DNA of 37,976 bases from Coprococcus sp. (GCA_016297325.1 JAEDGW010000012.1:1-37976), one strand, 5' to 3'. Counted from the first letter of the stretch, positions 1-7,833 are shown. Program-made: numbers and translations. Notes: generated by a model not told the origin, from the letters alone.

Positions 1-54
1 AAAAAACAAAGGGGCCTGACCCCATTCGGGGAAGAAGCCCTGTTATATCCGCAC

Positions 55-83
55 TTGCGCTTTATTCTGCGCTGTTTTATAAT
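55..83 (+). promoter_or_regulatory. Predicted sigma-A promoter of fabD-fabG
   Basis: A perfect -10 TATAAT (78-83) lies 17 bp after TTGCGC (55-60), which matches the -35 consensus at 3 of 6 bases. The -10 is enclosed by a 7-bp inverted repeat, TGCGCTG (68-74) and CAGCGCA (99-105), and TGCGCT is also directly repeated at 56-61. The palindrome could be a regulator site. The start codon of fabD is 50 bp downstream. Prediction by eye. Confidence 0.5.
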
Positions 84-132
84 AGTTGGTGCTGGTAGCA
101 GCGCAAATATAACATAAGGTGGTAAAGAAGAA

Positions 133-1056
133 ATGAGCAAGATAGCAGTTATATTCCCTGGCCAGGGTGCTCAGTATGTGGGTATGGCCAAGGATTTTTA
201 TGATAACTTTGAGGACAGCAAGAAGGTATTTGATGTGGCTGATGAGGCTCTTGACATTGAGCTCAAGAAGATCTGTTTTGAGGAGAATGACGACATCAAC
301 AAGACAGAGTACACACAGCCAGCCATGGTTGCAGCAGAGGTTGCTATATATGAGCACCTTAAGAATGCAGGACTCAAAGCTGATGTATTTGCAGGACTTT
401 CTCTTGGTGAGTACAGCGCTCTCGTAGCAGCAGGTGCCATGACACTTGAGGATGGAATAAAGACAGTCAGAAGAAGAGGAATACTCATGCAGAACGAAGT
501 TCCTCTCGGAATGGGTGGAATGGCAGCAGTTATAGCCATGGACGCAGACAAGATTGCAGAGATTTGTGAGAACACACCTGGCAAGGTGCAGATCGCAAAT
601 TACAACTGCCCTGGACAGATCGTTATATCAGGTGAGGCAGAGGCAGTTAAGGCTGCATCAGCTGCCCTGTCTGAGGCTGGAGCAAAGAGAGTTATCCCTC
701 TCAACGTAAGTGGTCCATTCCATTCACAGATGCTTGTACCAGCAGGAGAGAAGCTTTATGACTTCCTTCAGGGAATCGAGATCGCAGATGATTTTGTACC
801 TTACTACTGCAACGCAGAGGCAGAGGAGATCACAGATGCAGCAAAGGTTAAGGAGCTCCTGAAGAGACAGGTATACTCATCAGTAAGATGGCAGCAGACC
901 ATAGAGAACATGATAGCAGACGGTGTTGACACATTTATCGAGGTCGGCCCGGGCAAGACTCTCACAGGCTTCATGAAGAAGATCAACAGAGAGGTCAAGA
1001 GTATCAATATAGCAACTGTAGACGATTTAGCGAAATTGGAGGAACTGAATGCTTAA
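133..1056 (+). CDS. fabD: Malonyl-CoA:ACP transacylase FabD
   Basis: Transfers malonyl from CoA to acyl carrier protein, supplying the extender unit for type II fatty-acid synthesis in the cytosol. The 307-aa length is normal for the family. The N-terminus has the FPGQGAQ motif (about residues 8-14), the nucleophile elbow GLSLGEY places catalytic Ser at residue 90, and GPFHS gives the partner His at 197. The GQIVISG and EVGPGKTL motifs are also in place. The ATG at 133 follows AGGTGG at a workable distance. It overlaps fabG by 8 bp, so the two are translationally coupled. Nothing is odd in the protein itself. Confidence 0.97.
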   Translation: MSKIAVIFPGQGAQYVGMAKDFYDNFEDSKKVFDVADEALDIELKKICFEENDDINKTEYTQPAMVAAEVAIYEHLKNAGLKADVFAGLSLGEYSALVAAGAMTLEDGIKTVRRRGILMQNEVPLGMGGMAAVIAMDADKIAEICENTPGKVQIANYNCPGQIVISGEAEAVKAASAALSEAGAKRVIPLNVSGPFHSQMLVPAGEKLYDFLQGIEIADDFVPYYCNAEAEEITDAAKVKELLKRQVYSSVRWQQTIENMIADGVDTFIEVGPGKTLTGFMKKINREVKSINIATVDDLAKLEELNA

Positions 1057-1789
1057 GGACAAGGTAGCAGTGGTGACAGGTGCCGGAAGAGGTATCGGTC
1101 GTGAGATAGCAAAGACATTTGCCGGATACGGCGCAAAGGTGGTAGTCAACTTCAACGGTTCAGAGGAGCGAGCAAACAGCCTGGTCGAGGAGATCAAGGC
1201 AGCAGGCGGCGAGGCAGTGGCATTCAAGGCGAATGTGGCAGATTTCGCTGAGGCAGAGGCTCTTATGAAGTTTGCAGTTGCCACATACGGAAGAATAGAC
1301 ATACTTGTGAACAACGCCGGTATCACAAGAGACAATCTTGTGCTCGGAATGAAGGAGGCTGATTTCGATGACGTTATCAATATCAACCTCAAGGGTACAT
1401 TCAACTGTATCAAGCATGTGTACAGAACCATGATGAAGCAGAAGTATGGACGTATCATCAACATGTCATCTGTAGTCGGAGTTGAGGGCAATGCCGGACA
1501 GGTGAATTACGCAGCGTCCAAGGCTGGTGTGATCGGTATCACCAAGTCCATTGCCAAGGAGCTTGGAAGCCGTGGAATCACAGCAAATGCGATAGCTCCG
1601 GGATTCATCAAGACAGATATGACAGATGCTCTGTCAGACAAGGCTAAGGAGGCTATGCTTGACCACATCACAGTCAAGAGACTCGGTGAGGTTTCAGATA
1701 TCGCTGAGACAGCAGCATTCCTTGCATCAGACAAGGCATCATACATAACAGGACAGGTCATCAAAGTAGATGGTGGTATGAGCCTGTAA
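1049..1789 (+). CDS. fabG: 3-oxoacyl-ACP reductase FabG
   Basis: NADPH-dependent reductase of the 3-ketoacyl-ACP step in fatty-acid elongation, a short-chain dehydrogenase of 246 aa (normal length). Visible motifs are the cofactor loop TGAGRGIG near the N-terminus, NNAG around residue 88, and the catalytic Ser141-Tyr154-Lys158 set in NMSSVVG and NYAASK. The C-terminal GQVIKVDGGMSL is typical of FabG. GGAGG lies 6 bp before the ATG, inside the end of fabD, and the 8-bp overlap shows an operon. A strong terminator follows. fabF, often adjacent in Clostridia, is 13 kb away in this window. Confidence 0.97.
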   Translation: MLKDKVAVVTGAGRGIGREIAKTFAGYGAKVVVNFNGSEERANSLVEEIKAAGGEAVAFKANVADFAEAEALMKFAVATYGRIDILVNNAGITRDNLVLGMKEADFDDVININLKGTFNCIKHVYRTMMKQKYGRIINMSSVVGVEGNAGQVNYAASKAGVIGITKSIAKELGSRGITANAIAPGFIKTDMTDALSDKAKEAMLDHITVKRLGEVSDIAETAAFLASDKASYITGQVIKVDGGMSL

Positions 1790-1809
1790 TAATCATGCAT
1801 ATATAAGAA

Positions 1810-1848
1810 AAAGAGATCGTACTTTGATAGTCCGGTCTCTTTATTTTT
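1810..1848 (+). terminator. Rho-independent terminator after fabG
   Basis: AAAGAGATCG (1810-1819) pairs with CGGTCTCTTT (1833-1842), including one G-T wobble, across a 13-base loop. It is followed by ATTTTT. It ends the fabD-fabG transcript before the signalling block. Confidence 0.8.
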
Positions 1849-1902
1849 ACAGGGATGGGAGGATATTGTATGTCTTGATATGAGGCGTATGGTAAATAGA
1901 AT

Positions 1903-2397
1903 ATGCGTGGAGATAACATATGGATCATAGCCGCGGCCATTCTGCTCATGCTTTTGGTAATGAGTGCTATACAACTGGTGCTTATAAGAAGACGAAGGCA
2001 GCTTGAGAGGCAGTACAAGGATCTTGAACAGACCATCAGCGATGATGAGCAGTACAGGAGAGCCGTGGATGAGAACCGGAATTACAGGCACATACGACAT
2101 GACCTTAAGAAACAGGAGCGGGTCATGGCGATGGTGGCTGAGGGAACCGGTATAACAAAATACACTGGAAATATTGTGCTGGATACAGTTCTGACCCAGG
2201 AATACAGTGACGCTGCATTAAGCGGTATAGTTATGAATATAGATGTTACGGGTGAATTTGACACAGGGCTTTCAGATAAGGAAAATCACGGATATGGTGT
2301 GACGATAATACGTGATATAGTGCAAAGGTATAACGGAGAAATTCATATGCAGGATGAACATGACATGTTTCGGACGGAGATCAGGATCCCTCTGTAA
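1903..2397 (+). CDS. Truncated GHKL-type sensor kinase lacking the ATP-binding N-box
   Basis: A 164-aa membrane protein resembling the cytoplasmic half of AgrC-like GHKL histidine kinases. Residues 7-28 form one TM helix followed by a basic, coiled-coil linker. The H-box RHIRHDLKK is intact, then YTGNIVLD (the usual dimerisation-helix end). It then jumps almost directly to the G-box NHGYGVTIIRDIVQRYNG and the C-terminal strand. The N-box (LxNLLDNAxEA type) expected between these is missing, so ATP binding is unlikely. The ATG at 1903 has no clear ribosome site. A good GGGAGGA (1857-1863) instead leads to ATG TCT TGA at 1870 in the same frame, so the original start may also be broken. Probably a remnant. 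It lies 2 bp before the next ORF. Confidence 0.65.
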   Translation: MRGDNIWIIAAAILLMLLVMSAIQLVLIRRRRQLERQYKDLEQTISDDEQYRRAVDENRNYRHIRHDLKKQERVMAMVAEGTGITKYTGNIVLDTVLTQEYSDAALSGIVMNIDVTGEFDTGLSDKENHGYGVTIIRDIVQRYNGEIHMQDEHDMFRTEIRIPL

Positions 2398-2432
2398 ACA
2401 TGTGTATATTGCAATATAACATGGAGGATATG

Positions 2433-3686
2433 ATGACAGGTGGTATTAATTGGGCGAAAGTCGTGGCTGAGGTAGGAAGCGCACTCATAGTCTGTGCGGC
2501 TATGTTATCTTCGCTTCCATATAAGAGGAAAAAGGCAGGGGTAATTGTTATGCTTGCAATGAACCTTGTGTTTTATGTGTGTGTCCAGCATATGAAGGAG
2601 GTTGATGGGATAGGACCGCTGTTGGCGCCTATTATTGAGATGGCATTTTCGTTTGTGTCGCTAGGACTGTTTACCAAGGGAATCATATGGAAAAATTATT
2701 TGATATTTTTTCTTACAGTCCAGTGTTGTAACGTTGGTACAGTAGCTGCTTCTCTGATTTTTAAATCCTGTGCTCAGGCTGTGGCAGATGCCGCTCTAGG
2801 CAAGTATGATAATATACAGGGAATCATTATAGTTGCAGTTGCATCGGTTCTCATGACGATTCCTACTGGATGGCTGTTTAAACGTCTGCTGCACCCTGAA
2901 GTGTACGACAGAGAACGACTTTATAAGATTATCGTCATGGTGTTGATAGTCGGAAATGTAGCAGAATATTTCTTTAGGATAAATTTCAGTAATTATCTTG
3001 ACGGTATTACGGATAAGAGAACATTGATAGGTATACTAAGCCAGCTATTTATGATGGTAGGACTTGTATTAACATTGAATGTTGCCGCAGGAATATATAA
3101 CAGGTCAGAGAGAAAGAGAATACAGAGAGAAAAAGCTCTGCTTGAAAGTCTGGCTGCGGAAAACTATGATCACTATCAGAAGTTGGCAGATGAGAACCGT
3201 GAACTTCAGGAACTTGGAAAAAACCACAGCGCACAGGCTGTGAAACAATACGCTGAAAAACTTAGAAAGTATGGCCAGGAACTTAGCGGATTTCCATTGA
3301 GCGGAAATATGACCATGGATGCCATATTGTGCAGATACAGCAGAGATGCGGCAAAGCAGGGCGTGCGGTTTGACGCAGTTGTGGAACCCCTGCTGGACAT
3401 CCCTGTAAGCGAGATGGAGTTGATATCGATATTTGAATATCTGATGCGGGCCATGTACAATGCCGTATGCGAAGAACAAAATAGCAGGTGGATGTCAGTA
3501 AAACTCCGATTCAGAAACGGCATGATGCTCCTGATCGTGGAGGGCAACGCCAGCCAGCTAAATCGCAGCAGAGAGGACCGCCGCTGCATAAGGCTTGTCC
3601 GCGAAATGACAGAAAACCACTCCGGCGTACTAACCCAGACCAAGGACACAGTGCAGGTTTTTATACCTAGTACAAGAATTGTGTAA
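2433..3686 (+). CDS. GHKL-like sensor protein with degenerate kinase boxes
   Basis: About 417 aa, with a polytopic N-terminal half (roughly six hydrophobic segments to residue 220), a coiled coil rich in E, K, L and Q, and a region laid out like an AgrC kinase core. The key boxes are degenerate. No RHD H-box is visible (GKNHSAQA sits near its place). The N-box position reads IFEYLMRAMYNAV instead of a LxNLLDNAxEA pattern. The G-box position RRCIRLVREMTENHSG lacks its first glycines. The membrane part shares KGIIWKN and YNR-E-KR with the gene at 4267, so the two are paralogues. GGAGG at 2423-2427 favours ATG 2433 over the in-frame ATG at 2400, which has no ribosome site. Perhaps a sensor without kinase activity, or a decaying gene. 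Confidence 0.75.
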   Translation: MTGGINWAKVVAEVGSALIVCAAMLSSLPYKRKKAGVIVMLAMNLVFYVCVQHMKEVDGIGPLLAPIIEMAFSFVSLGLFTKGIIWKNYLIFFLTVQCCNVGTVAASLIFKSCAQAVADAALGKYDNIQGIIIVAVASVLMTIPTGWLFKRLLHPEVYDRERLYKIIVMVLIVGNVAEYFFRINFSNYLDGITDKRTLIGILSQLFMMVGLVLTLNVAAGIYNRSERKRIQREKALLESLAAENYDHYQKLADENRELQELGKNHSAQAVKQYAEKLRKYGQELSGFPLSGNMTMDAILCRYSRDAAKQGVRFDAVVEPLLDIPVSEMELISIFEYLMRAMYNAVCEEQNSRWMSVKLRFRNGMMLLIVEGNASQLNRSREDRRCIRLVREMTENHSGVLTQTKDTVQVFIPSTRIV

Positions 3687-3700
3687 AAATAAATGGCTTT

Positions 3701-3750
3701 GTTGAAAATTCAACATAATATTTATAAAAAGAGTAGTAATAATATATAAT
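3701..3750 (+). promoter_or_regulatory. Possible cupin-gene promoter with small palindrome
   Basis: GTTGAA (3701-3706) and TTCAAC (3709-3714) form an inverted repeat with a 2-bp spacer. Downstream, TATAAT (3745-3750) lies 17 bp after TTATAA (3722-3727). The 150-bp leader then holds an 8-bp hairpin, ATTCTGCT/AGTAGAAT with a GGGT loop (3819-3838, one G-T pair). Plausible but weak signals, seen by eye. Confidence 0.35.
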
Positions 3751-3898
3751 GAATATCCGGAATTTATAAATATCTGGGTGATAATATAAAATCAGGTATT
3801 CTGCAATCAATAAACTAAATTCTGCTGGGTAGTAGAATCCGCTCGGCAGTCAAAGACTTCCGGATTGCACAAGGCCAAAACGCAAAGGAGGCTTCATT

Positions 3899-4234
3899 AT
3901 GGGAATCATGAAGAATATTAATCAGGCAGAGGTGCTGAAACTCAAGGATCAGGTAGAATACCAGCCGGGACAGGTTGTAAGCAAGACTCTGGCACAGAAC
4001 GTGTGCATGAGCATCACGCTTTTTGCATTTGACAAGGACGAGGAGATCAGCACACATGAGTCAGGCGGAGACGCATTTGTCACATGCCTTGACGGAGTGG
4101 GTGAGGTTACTATAGACGGTGTGAAGTATGAGCTTCATGAGGGCGAGTCTATTGTCATGCCGGCAAAGCATCCACACGCTGTATATGGAAAAGAACAGTT
4201 CAAGATGCTTCTGGTGGTTGTATTCCAGTTGTAA
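3899..4234 (+). CDS. Small single-domain cupin protein
   Basis: A 111-aa cytosolic cupin (Cupin_2 type). The first cupin motif is visible as STHESGGDAFVTCLDGVGEV with a metal-ligand-like His and an acidic residue. The second is MPAKHPHAVYG near residue 95. The fold is a small beta barrel that binds a metal or small ligand. The substrate cannot be read from the sequence. AAAGGAGG (3885-3891) lies 7 bp before the ATG. It stands alone between two GHKL sensor genes and is followed 32 bp later by the sensor pseudogene, so the two may be cotranscribed. A ligand-sensing or detoxification role is possible, but nothing here decides it. Confidence 0.85.
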   Translation: MGIMKNINQAEVLKLKDQVEYQPGQVVSKTLAQNVCMSITLFAFDKDEEISTHESGGDAFVTCLDGVGEVTIDGVKYELHEGESIVMPAKHPHAVYGKEQFKMLLVVVFQL

Positions 4235-4266
4235 TGTGACGCTTGGGATAAAAAGGAGATATCTGG

Positions 4267-5200
4267 ATGAACTCTGCTGAACTTGGACTTGTTTTTATGA
4301 CCTCTATTCTGACATTTGGTGCAATTTGGGCTATACCATTTAAGAGAGAAAGAATATGGACATGTTTTAGCCTTTTGCTCATTTCATTTGGGATGGAGGC
4401 CTGCGTGCTTCTGATACAGAGATTCGGTGTGGCTGGAAAGTTTGCCGCAACTATACTGGAACTTCTGGCTTACTTTAGCCTTATTGGAATATATTGCAAG
4501 GGCATAATCTGGAAAAATTTCATTATATGGTATGTAGTGACGCAGTTCGGCAATATACTGATGGCAATTGAGACTGCACTTATTCCGAGTTTTGCTGCAG
4601 TTTATCAGGCAATGATCGCCAGGGCTGGACGGATGAAGTTGCTGCCTTACATGTTGCTTATAGTGATAAATATAATTGGAAATTATCTTATGGCTAAAGT
4701 GGCGAGGAAGCTTATGAAGCCTGAGGTTTTATCTGGTGCAAATGTATACAGAACCATGACACTGATCCTAATGACGCTTATTGTATTTTTTGGCTCAATT
4801 AGCCATGAGATCATGGATGAGAAAAGATTGGTGTATGCTCACAGCCATTTGTTTCTGGTCGCATTCTGGATAGCATTTACAATTATATGGCTGCTGGTGC
4901 TCAATCTTATAGCCTATATATACAACAGGGCTGAGAAGAAACGTGTCATGAACAGAAAGGCGCTTATAGAGAAACTGGCGAATGAGAAGAGGCATGATGA
5001 TAATCGTGCTTGCGTATCATGGCGCAGAGAAGAAACGGTTTTCAAGAAGAAATATAGAGTTTGTCAGGGATATAGTCAGTATGCATTACGGTGTAGTTCA
5101 GACGATCCAGGAGGGCAATGAAGAGCAGATAAGATTATTCATTCCGAGTCAGAGCGACAGCGGTAAAGAGACAGAAGATGCTGGGCTGGCGGCTGTGTAG
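4267..5200 (+). pseudogene. GHKL sensor kinase with internal deletion and frameshift
   Basis: The first frame (4267-5121) encodes a polytopic sensor domain of about 225 residues that shares KGIIWKN and YNRAEKKR with the protein at 2433, then a linker up to about ANEKRHDD. The kinase core is absent. Near 4985-5005 the matching C-terminus continues in another frame (to 5200): RNIEFVRDIVSMHYGVV and a final RLFIPS strand, which align with RRCIRLVREMTENHSGVL and VFIPS of the gene at 2433. This points to a deletion of roughly 150 codons that also changed frame. Translation of the first frame would add an unrelated tail. AAGGAGA lies 7 bp before the ATG at 4267, so a sensor-only protein may still be made. 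Confidence 0.75.
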
Positions 5201-5203
5201 ATG

Positions 5204-6667
5204 TCACAGTCGCCGGCTCAGTTCGTCTATATGGTTTTGTAATATGCGGTTTGTATCTTCCACAGACAATATCATGTCATACTGTGGAAGTGTCTGGACA
5301 AAATCCATGATGGAACTGCATATGGAGTGTTCACACAGGGGAATACATATCGTATTGCCGTCATTTCTGGTGAGCATGATGTACGTTATCATAGGCGGTG
5401 CAAATGATATGGTCAGGTTCAGCGATGTGCGCAGCTTATTTTTGTCGATCAGAAGGAAGGTATAGTCATCCTCCCTGCTGTTGGATTCTATGATCCGGTT
5501 TAATATGGCTATCCTGTCGGCAATATCCGTCCTTTTTGCCAGGGTATCAGGGAAGTTCACAACTTTGCCATGTTTTGTGAACAATTCCAGTCCCTCGGAT
5601 GTGAATATGACGGTGTGGTTTTCTGATTCCAGCTGTCTGATCCTTGTTAGGAGCTTTGCCTTCAGCATATCCCGGTAAGGTGTATCACACATGTATTTGT
5701 CGATCATGGAAGATGTGAAGAACTTCTCAAATGTCGGTTGTACATTTATACACATATTGTATCCTGGGTAGGTGGCCGGAGCTGCATCTATGAGCTGATC
5801 CAGCAGTTCTGATGGCGGCTGCTTGCCATTTGTCAGAATGTGTGATCGGGACAGGGCAGAACTATATATATCCAGATAGTGCTGGTGGAATTCATCATTT
5901 GCCACGAAGAAAGCCTCTCTGAAATCCGGTGAGAGGAATATCACGTGGGTATTGGTGATAAGGTAGTTCGGAAATGCTATCACGTCCATGCGGAATTCAT
6001 TGTGCGGCGCATAATAATAGTGGACAGAGAAATCACCTGTGCACGCTGAGAAAAATGGCAGCAGGTTGGTGACACACTTCAGGTTGTGAATGTTGTCATA
6101 GTTGCCGTGCAGATCCCTGACCTTGCAGAATTCTATGAGCTGTATAGTCGTCAGACTGCTGAACTCATCGTTGTAGAACTGCCTGAGCATACCGGGGATA
6201 TAGGATTTGCTCATGTCGGCAAATATGTACAGGTACGGATCTTCAAAATTCTTAACCGAATGCCTGACTATGGAATATATGAAATTCGTTATCTGGAACT
6301 GATCGTTGATAAGGGCATAGTCTGGTATCTCAGATATGTCGGTTATGAATGAGTCCGCAGCGGCAGAGGGACTTTGCCCGAGAAGATCTGCCGGGATCTC
6401 AAGGATGTTCCGTATCTGCATGTGGGTCTGGTAACGTTCTGTTCCTATCTGATCTATGAGAAAACATTTGTCAAATTCGGATTTTTCGGCAGGCGTCAGG
6501 GAAAAGAAAGGAATGAGTTTTTCGTACATCTGTGGAGTGAGTTTTCGCTGACCGGCTAGAACTTTCTGGAGAGTGGTCCTGTTGATTCCGCATTTGGCTG
6601 AGAGGGAATATATGGTGTATCCATTTGCATCAATATGCTTTTTGATCAAATCCTGAATCTGCTCCAT
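5204..6667 (-). CDS. Large XRE-type helix-turn-helix regulator (487 aa)
   Basis: Residues 15-55 form an XRE/Cro-type helix-turn-helix (YSLSAKCGINRTTLQKVLAG). The remaining 430 residues match no family I can name; they are soluble, mixed alpha/beta, with no TM segment. The length far exceeds a simple Cro/CI repressor, so the C-terminal part probably senses a ligand or partner. AAGGAGA lies 6 bp before the ATG. The gene is convergent with the sensor pseudogene (4-bp gap) and divergent from the LytTR regulator across 198 bp. The LytTR boxes lie just upstream of its own predicted -35, so the two regulators may share control. Function otherwise unknown. Confidence 0.85.
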   Translation of the reverse strand: MEQIQDLIKKHIDANGYTIYSLSAKCGINRTTLQKVLAGQRKLTPQMYEKLIPFFSLTPAEKSEFDKCFLIDQIGTERYQTHMQIRNILEIPADLLGQSPSAAADSFITDISEIPDYALINDQFQITNFIYSIVRHSVKNFEDPYLYIFADMSKSYIPGMLRQFYNDEFSSLTTIQLIEFCKVRDLHGNYDNIHNLKCVTNLLPFFSACTGDFSVHYYYAPHNEFRMDVIAFPNYLITNTHVIFLSPDFREAFFVANDEFHQHYLDIYSSALSRSHILTNGKQPPSELLDQLIDAAPATYPGYNMCINVQPTFEKFFTSSMIDKYMCDTPYRDMLKAKLLTRIRQLESENHTVIFTSEGLELFTKHGKVVNFPDTLAKRTDIADRIAILNRIIESNSREDDYTFLLIDKNKLRTSLNLTISFAPPMITYIMLTRNDGNTICIPLCEHSICSSIMDFVQTLPQYDMILSVEDTNRILQNHIDELSRRL

Positions 6668-6734
6668 GCCCGGTCTCCTTCTTGAATGTGAACTGCCAAT
6701 TGTTTATTATATACAGAGTGATATCGCTTAGATT

Positions 6735-6765
6735 ATTATATGGTTATTGTGTTGTATTATGTCGA
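6735..6765 (-). promoter_or_regulatory. Predicted promoter of the XRE-type regulator
   Basis: On the minus strand, TCGACA (6765-6760) matches the -35 consensus at 5 of 6 bases and is followed 19 bp later by a perfect TATAAT (6740-6735). It abuts the LytTR boxes at 6767-6796, so a bound LytTR protein would sit directly against this promoter. Confidence 0.45.
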
Positions 6766-6766
6766 A

Positions 6767-6796
6767 AAAGTTGTGCATGATTACACCAAAGTTATG
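6767..6796 (+). promoter_or_regulatory. LytTR-type twin direct repeat upstream of the response regulator
   Basis: AAAGTTGTG (6767-6775) and AAAGTTATG (6788-6796) are separated by 12 bp, i.e. 21 bp start to start, two helical turns. Both are followed by CA. LytTR/AgrA-class regulators are known to bind paired 9-bp direct repeats of about this sequence, with a central GTT and 12-13 bp spacing. The pair ends 9 bp before a weak -35 (6806). The site lies between the divergent XRE-type and LytTR genes. Autoregulation is inferred. Confidence 0.7.
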
Positions 6797-6805
6797 CAAT
6801 GATTC

Positions 6806-6834
6806 TTAAAAATAACTACCTATTTTGGTAACAT
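6806..6834 (+). promoter_or_regulatory. Predicted activator-dependent promoter of the LytTR regulator
   Basis: TTAAAA (6806-6811), 17 bp, then TAACAT (6829-6834) with an extended TGG just before it. Both hexamers are weak, as expected for a promoter needing the LytTR boxes that end 9 bp upstream. Confidence 0.5.
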
Positions 6835-6865
6835 AGATACGTATACTTAATTGAGAGTCTAGATA

Positions 6866-7578
6866 ATGAAAATAATAATTTGCGATGATTCGATTAAAGA
6901 GGCGGAGAAAACAAAAGAGGTTCTAGTCAGCAATCAGTTGGCAGATGAGTCTGATATAACCATATTTTGCCGGACGATCTTAGGGGTGAGATCGAGCGCA
7001 GATCACTTTCATGTGATATAGCGGTTATGGATATCGAGTTTGATGCTGTTCCATACAACGGAATAAACCTGAGTGCGGCCATCAATGAACTGTTGCCGTC
7101 CAGTCAGATCATTTATCTTACAAATATTCTGGAGTTCGCTCCTGATGTCTATGAGACAAAGCATTGCTATTTTGTGCTTAAGTCCAACATGGATCTTATG
7201 CTTCCACGTGCGGTGAACAAAGCCGTGAATATAATAGAGAAGAGCAAAGAGGACGCAGTAATGGAGATAGTCTGCGACGGCAGCCGTGTGCTCATACCTC
7301 AGCATGACATAGTATTTGTCGAGAGATCCCAGCGCAAGCTGACCATACACACGGAGAAGTCGGACTACAGTTTCTACAGTTCACTGAAGAAATTCCTGTC
7401 ACAGGCCAACGGGCTGTTTGTTCGCTGCCATGAGGCATATGTGGTCAACCTTGATTATGTAAATGTGGTGAAGAAGGATGTTGTACAGATGGAGGGTGGC
7501 AGAGAACTGCCGATCGGAATTTCATTTGAGAAGAACTTCAGAACCAGATACATGAATTACTGGGCTGACAGGGTGTGA
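6866..7578 (+). pseudogene. LytTR-family response regulator, receiver domain split by a frameshift
   Basis: A two-component regulator of the AgrA/VirR/LytR class. The start frame (ATG 6866) encodes MKIIICDDSIKEAEK, the first strand and acidic pair of a receiver domain, and stops at about 7021. The rest is in the frame opening at 6967: phospho-acceptor Asp in AVMDIEFD (codon 7030), IIYLTN, the conserved Lys in YFVLKSN, then a full LytTR DNA-binding domain (about 7258-7575) with FVRCHEAYVVNLDYV and LPIGISFEKNF. The frames would join if one T were restored in the T-run at 6965-6968. Translation from TTG 6967 alone would lose the acidic pocket. A real mutation or a sequence error are both possible. 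LytTR boxes precede the gene. Confidence 0.85.
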
Positions 7579-7664
7579 CATGTCTGCAAAAGGCTGCTTT
7601 GAATGGGAGGGAGCCTCTGACAGCATGGCAGCTTAGGCTGTCGAGTGGGTGGAGAGTCAGTAGG

Positions 7665-7694
7665 AAAGTTATGCACGACCAGAACCAAGTTATG
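7665..7694 (+). promoter_or_regulatory. LytTR-type twin direct repeat upstream of the lectin-M23 gene
   Basis: AAAGTTATG (7665-7673) and CAAGTTATG (7686-7694), both followed by CA, are 21 bp apart start to start, the same spacing as the pair at 6767-6796. A third, weaker copy, GAAGTTATTCA (7697-7707), overlaps the -35. The pair ends 9 bp before the predicted -35. This is a candidate operator for the neighbouring LytTR protein. Confidence 0.7.
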
Positions 7695-7703
7695 CAGAAG
7701 TTA

Positions 7704-7732
7704 TTCAATTGTAAATCCTCTTATATTAAAAT
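7704..7732 (+). promoter_or_regulatory. Predicted activator-dependent promoter of the lectin-M23 operon
   Basis: TTCAAT (7704-7709), 17 bp, TAAAAT (7727-7732). The -35 is weak. The distance from the twin boxes (9 bp) and the spacer (17 bp) equal those of the regulator's own promoter. It leaves a leader of about 95 bp before the start codon at 7834. Confidence 0.55.
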
Positions 7733-7833
7733 GAAAAACATCATAACAGGTATCTGCAGAACTTAAACTTGATTGAATCACAGAGAGTGTTTTGCAGATA
7801 TCTGTACTATTTACAAATAGGAGGGTATTGCGT

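Noticed and set aside
1..117. Open frame from the window edge to a stop at 115-117, ahead of fabD
   Set aside because: Its 38 residues match no family end I know, and a good promoter lies inside it. It is more likely chance than the tail of a gene. The GGGG/CCCC bases near 11-31 could be a hairpin but have no clear role.
4982..5200. Independent small gene
   Set aside because: Its product aligns with the C-terminus of the GHKL paralogue and starts inside the upstream frame, so it is the tail of the pseudogene.
7575..7766. 63-codon frame after the LytTR gene
   Set aside because: It runs through the LytTR boxes and promoter, has no ribosome site and no family resemblance.
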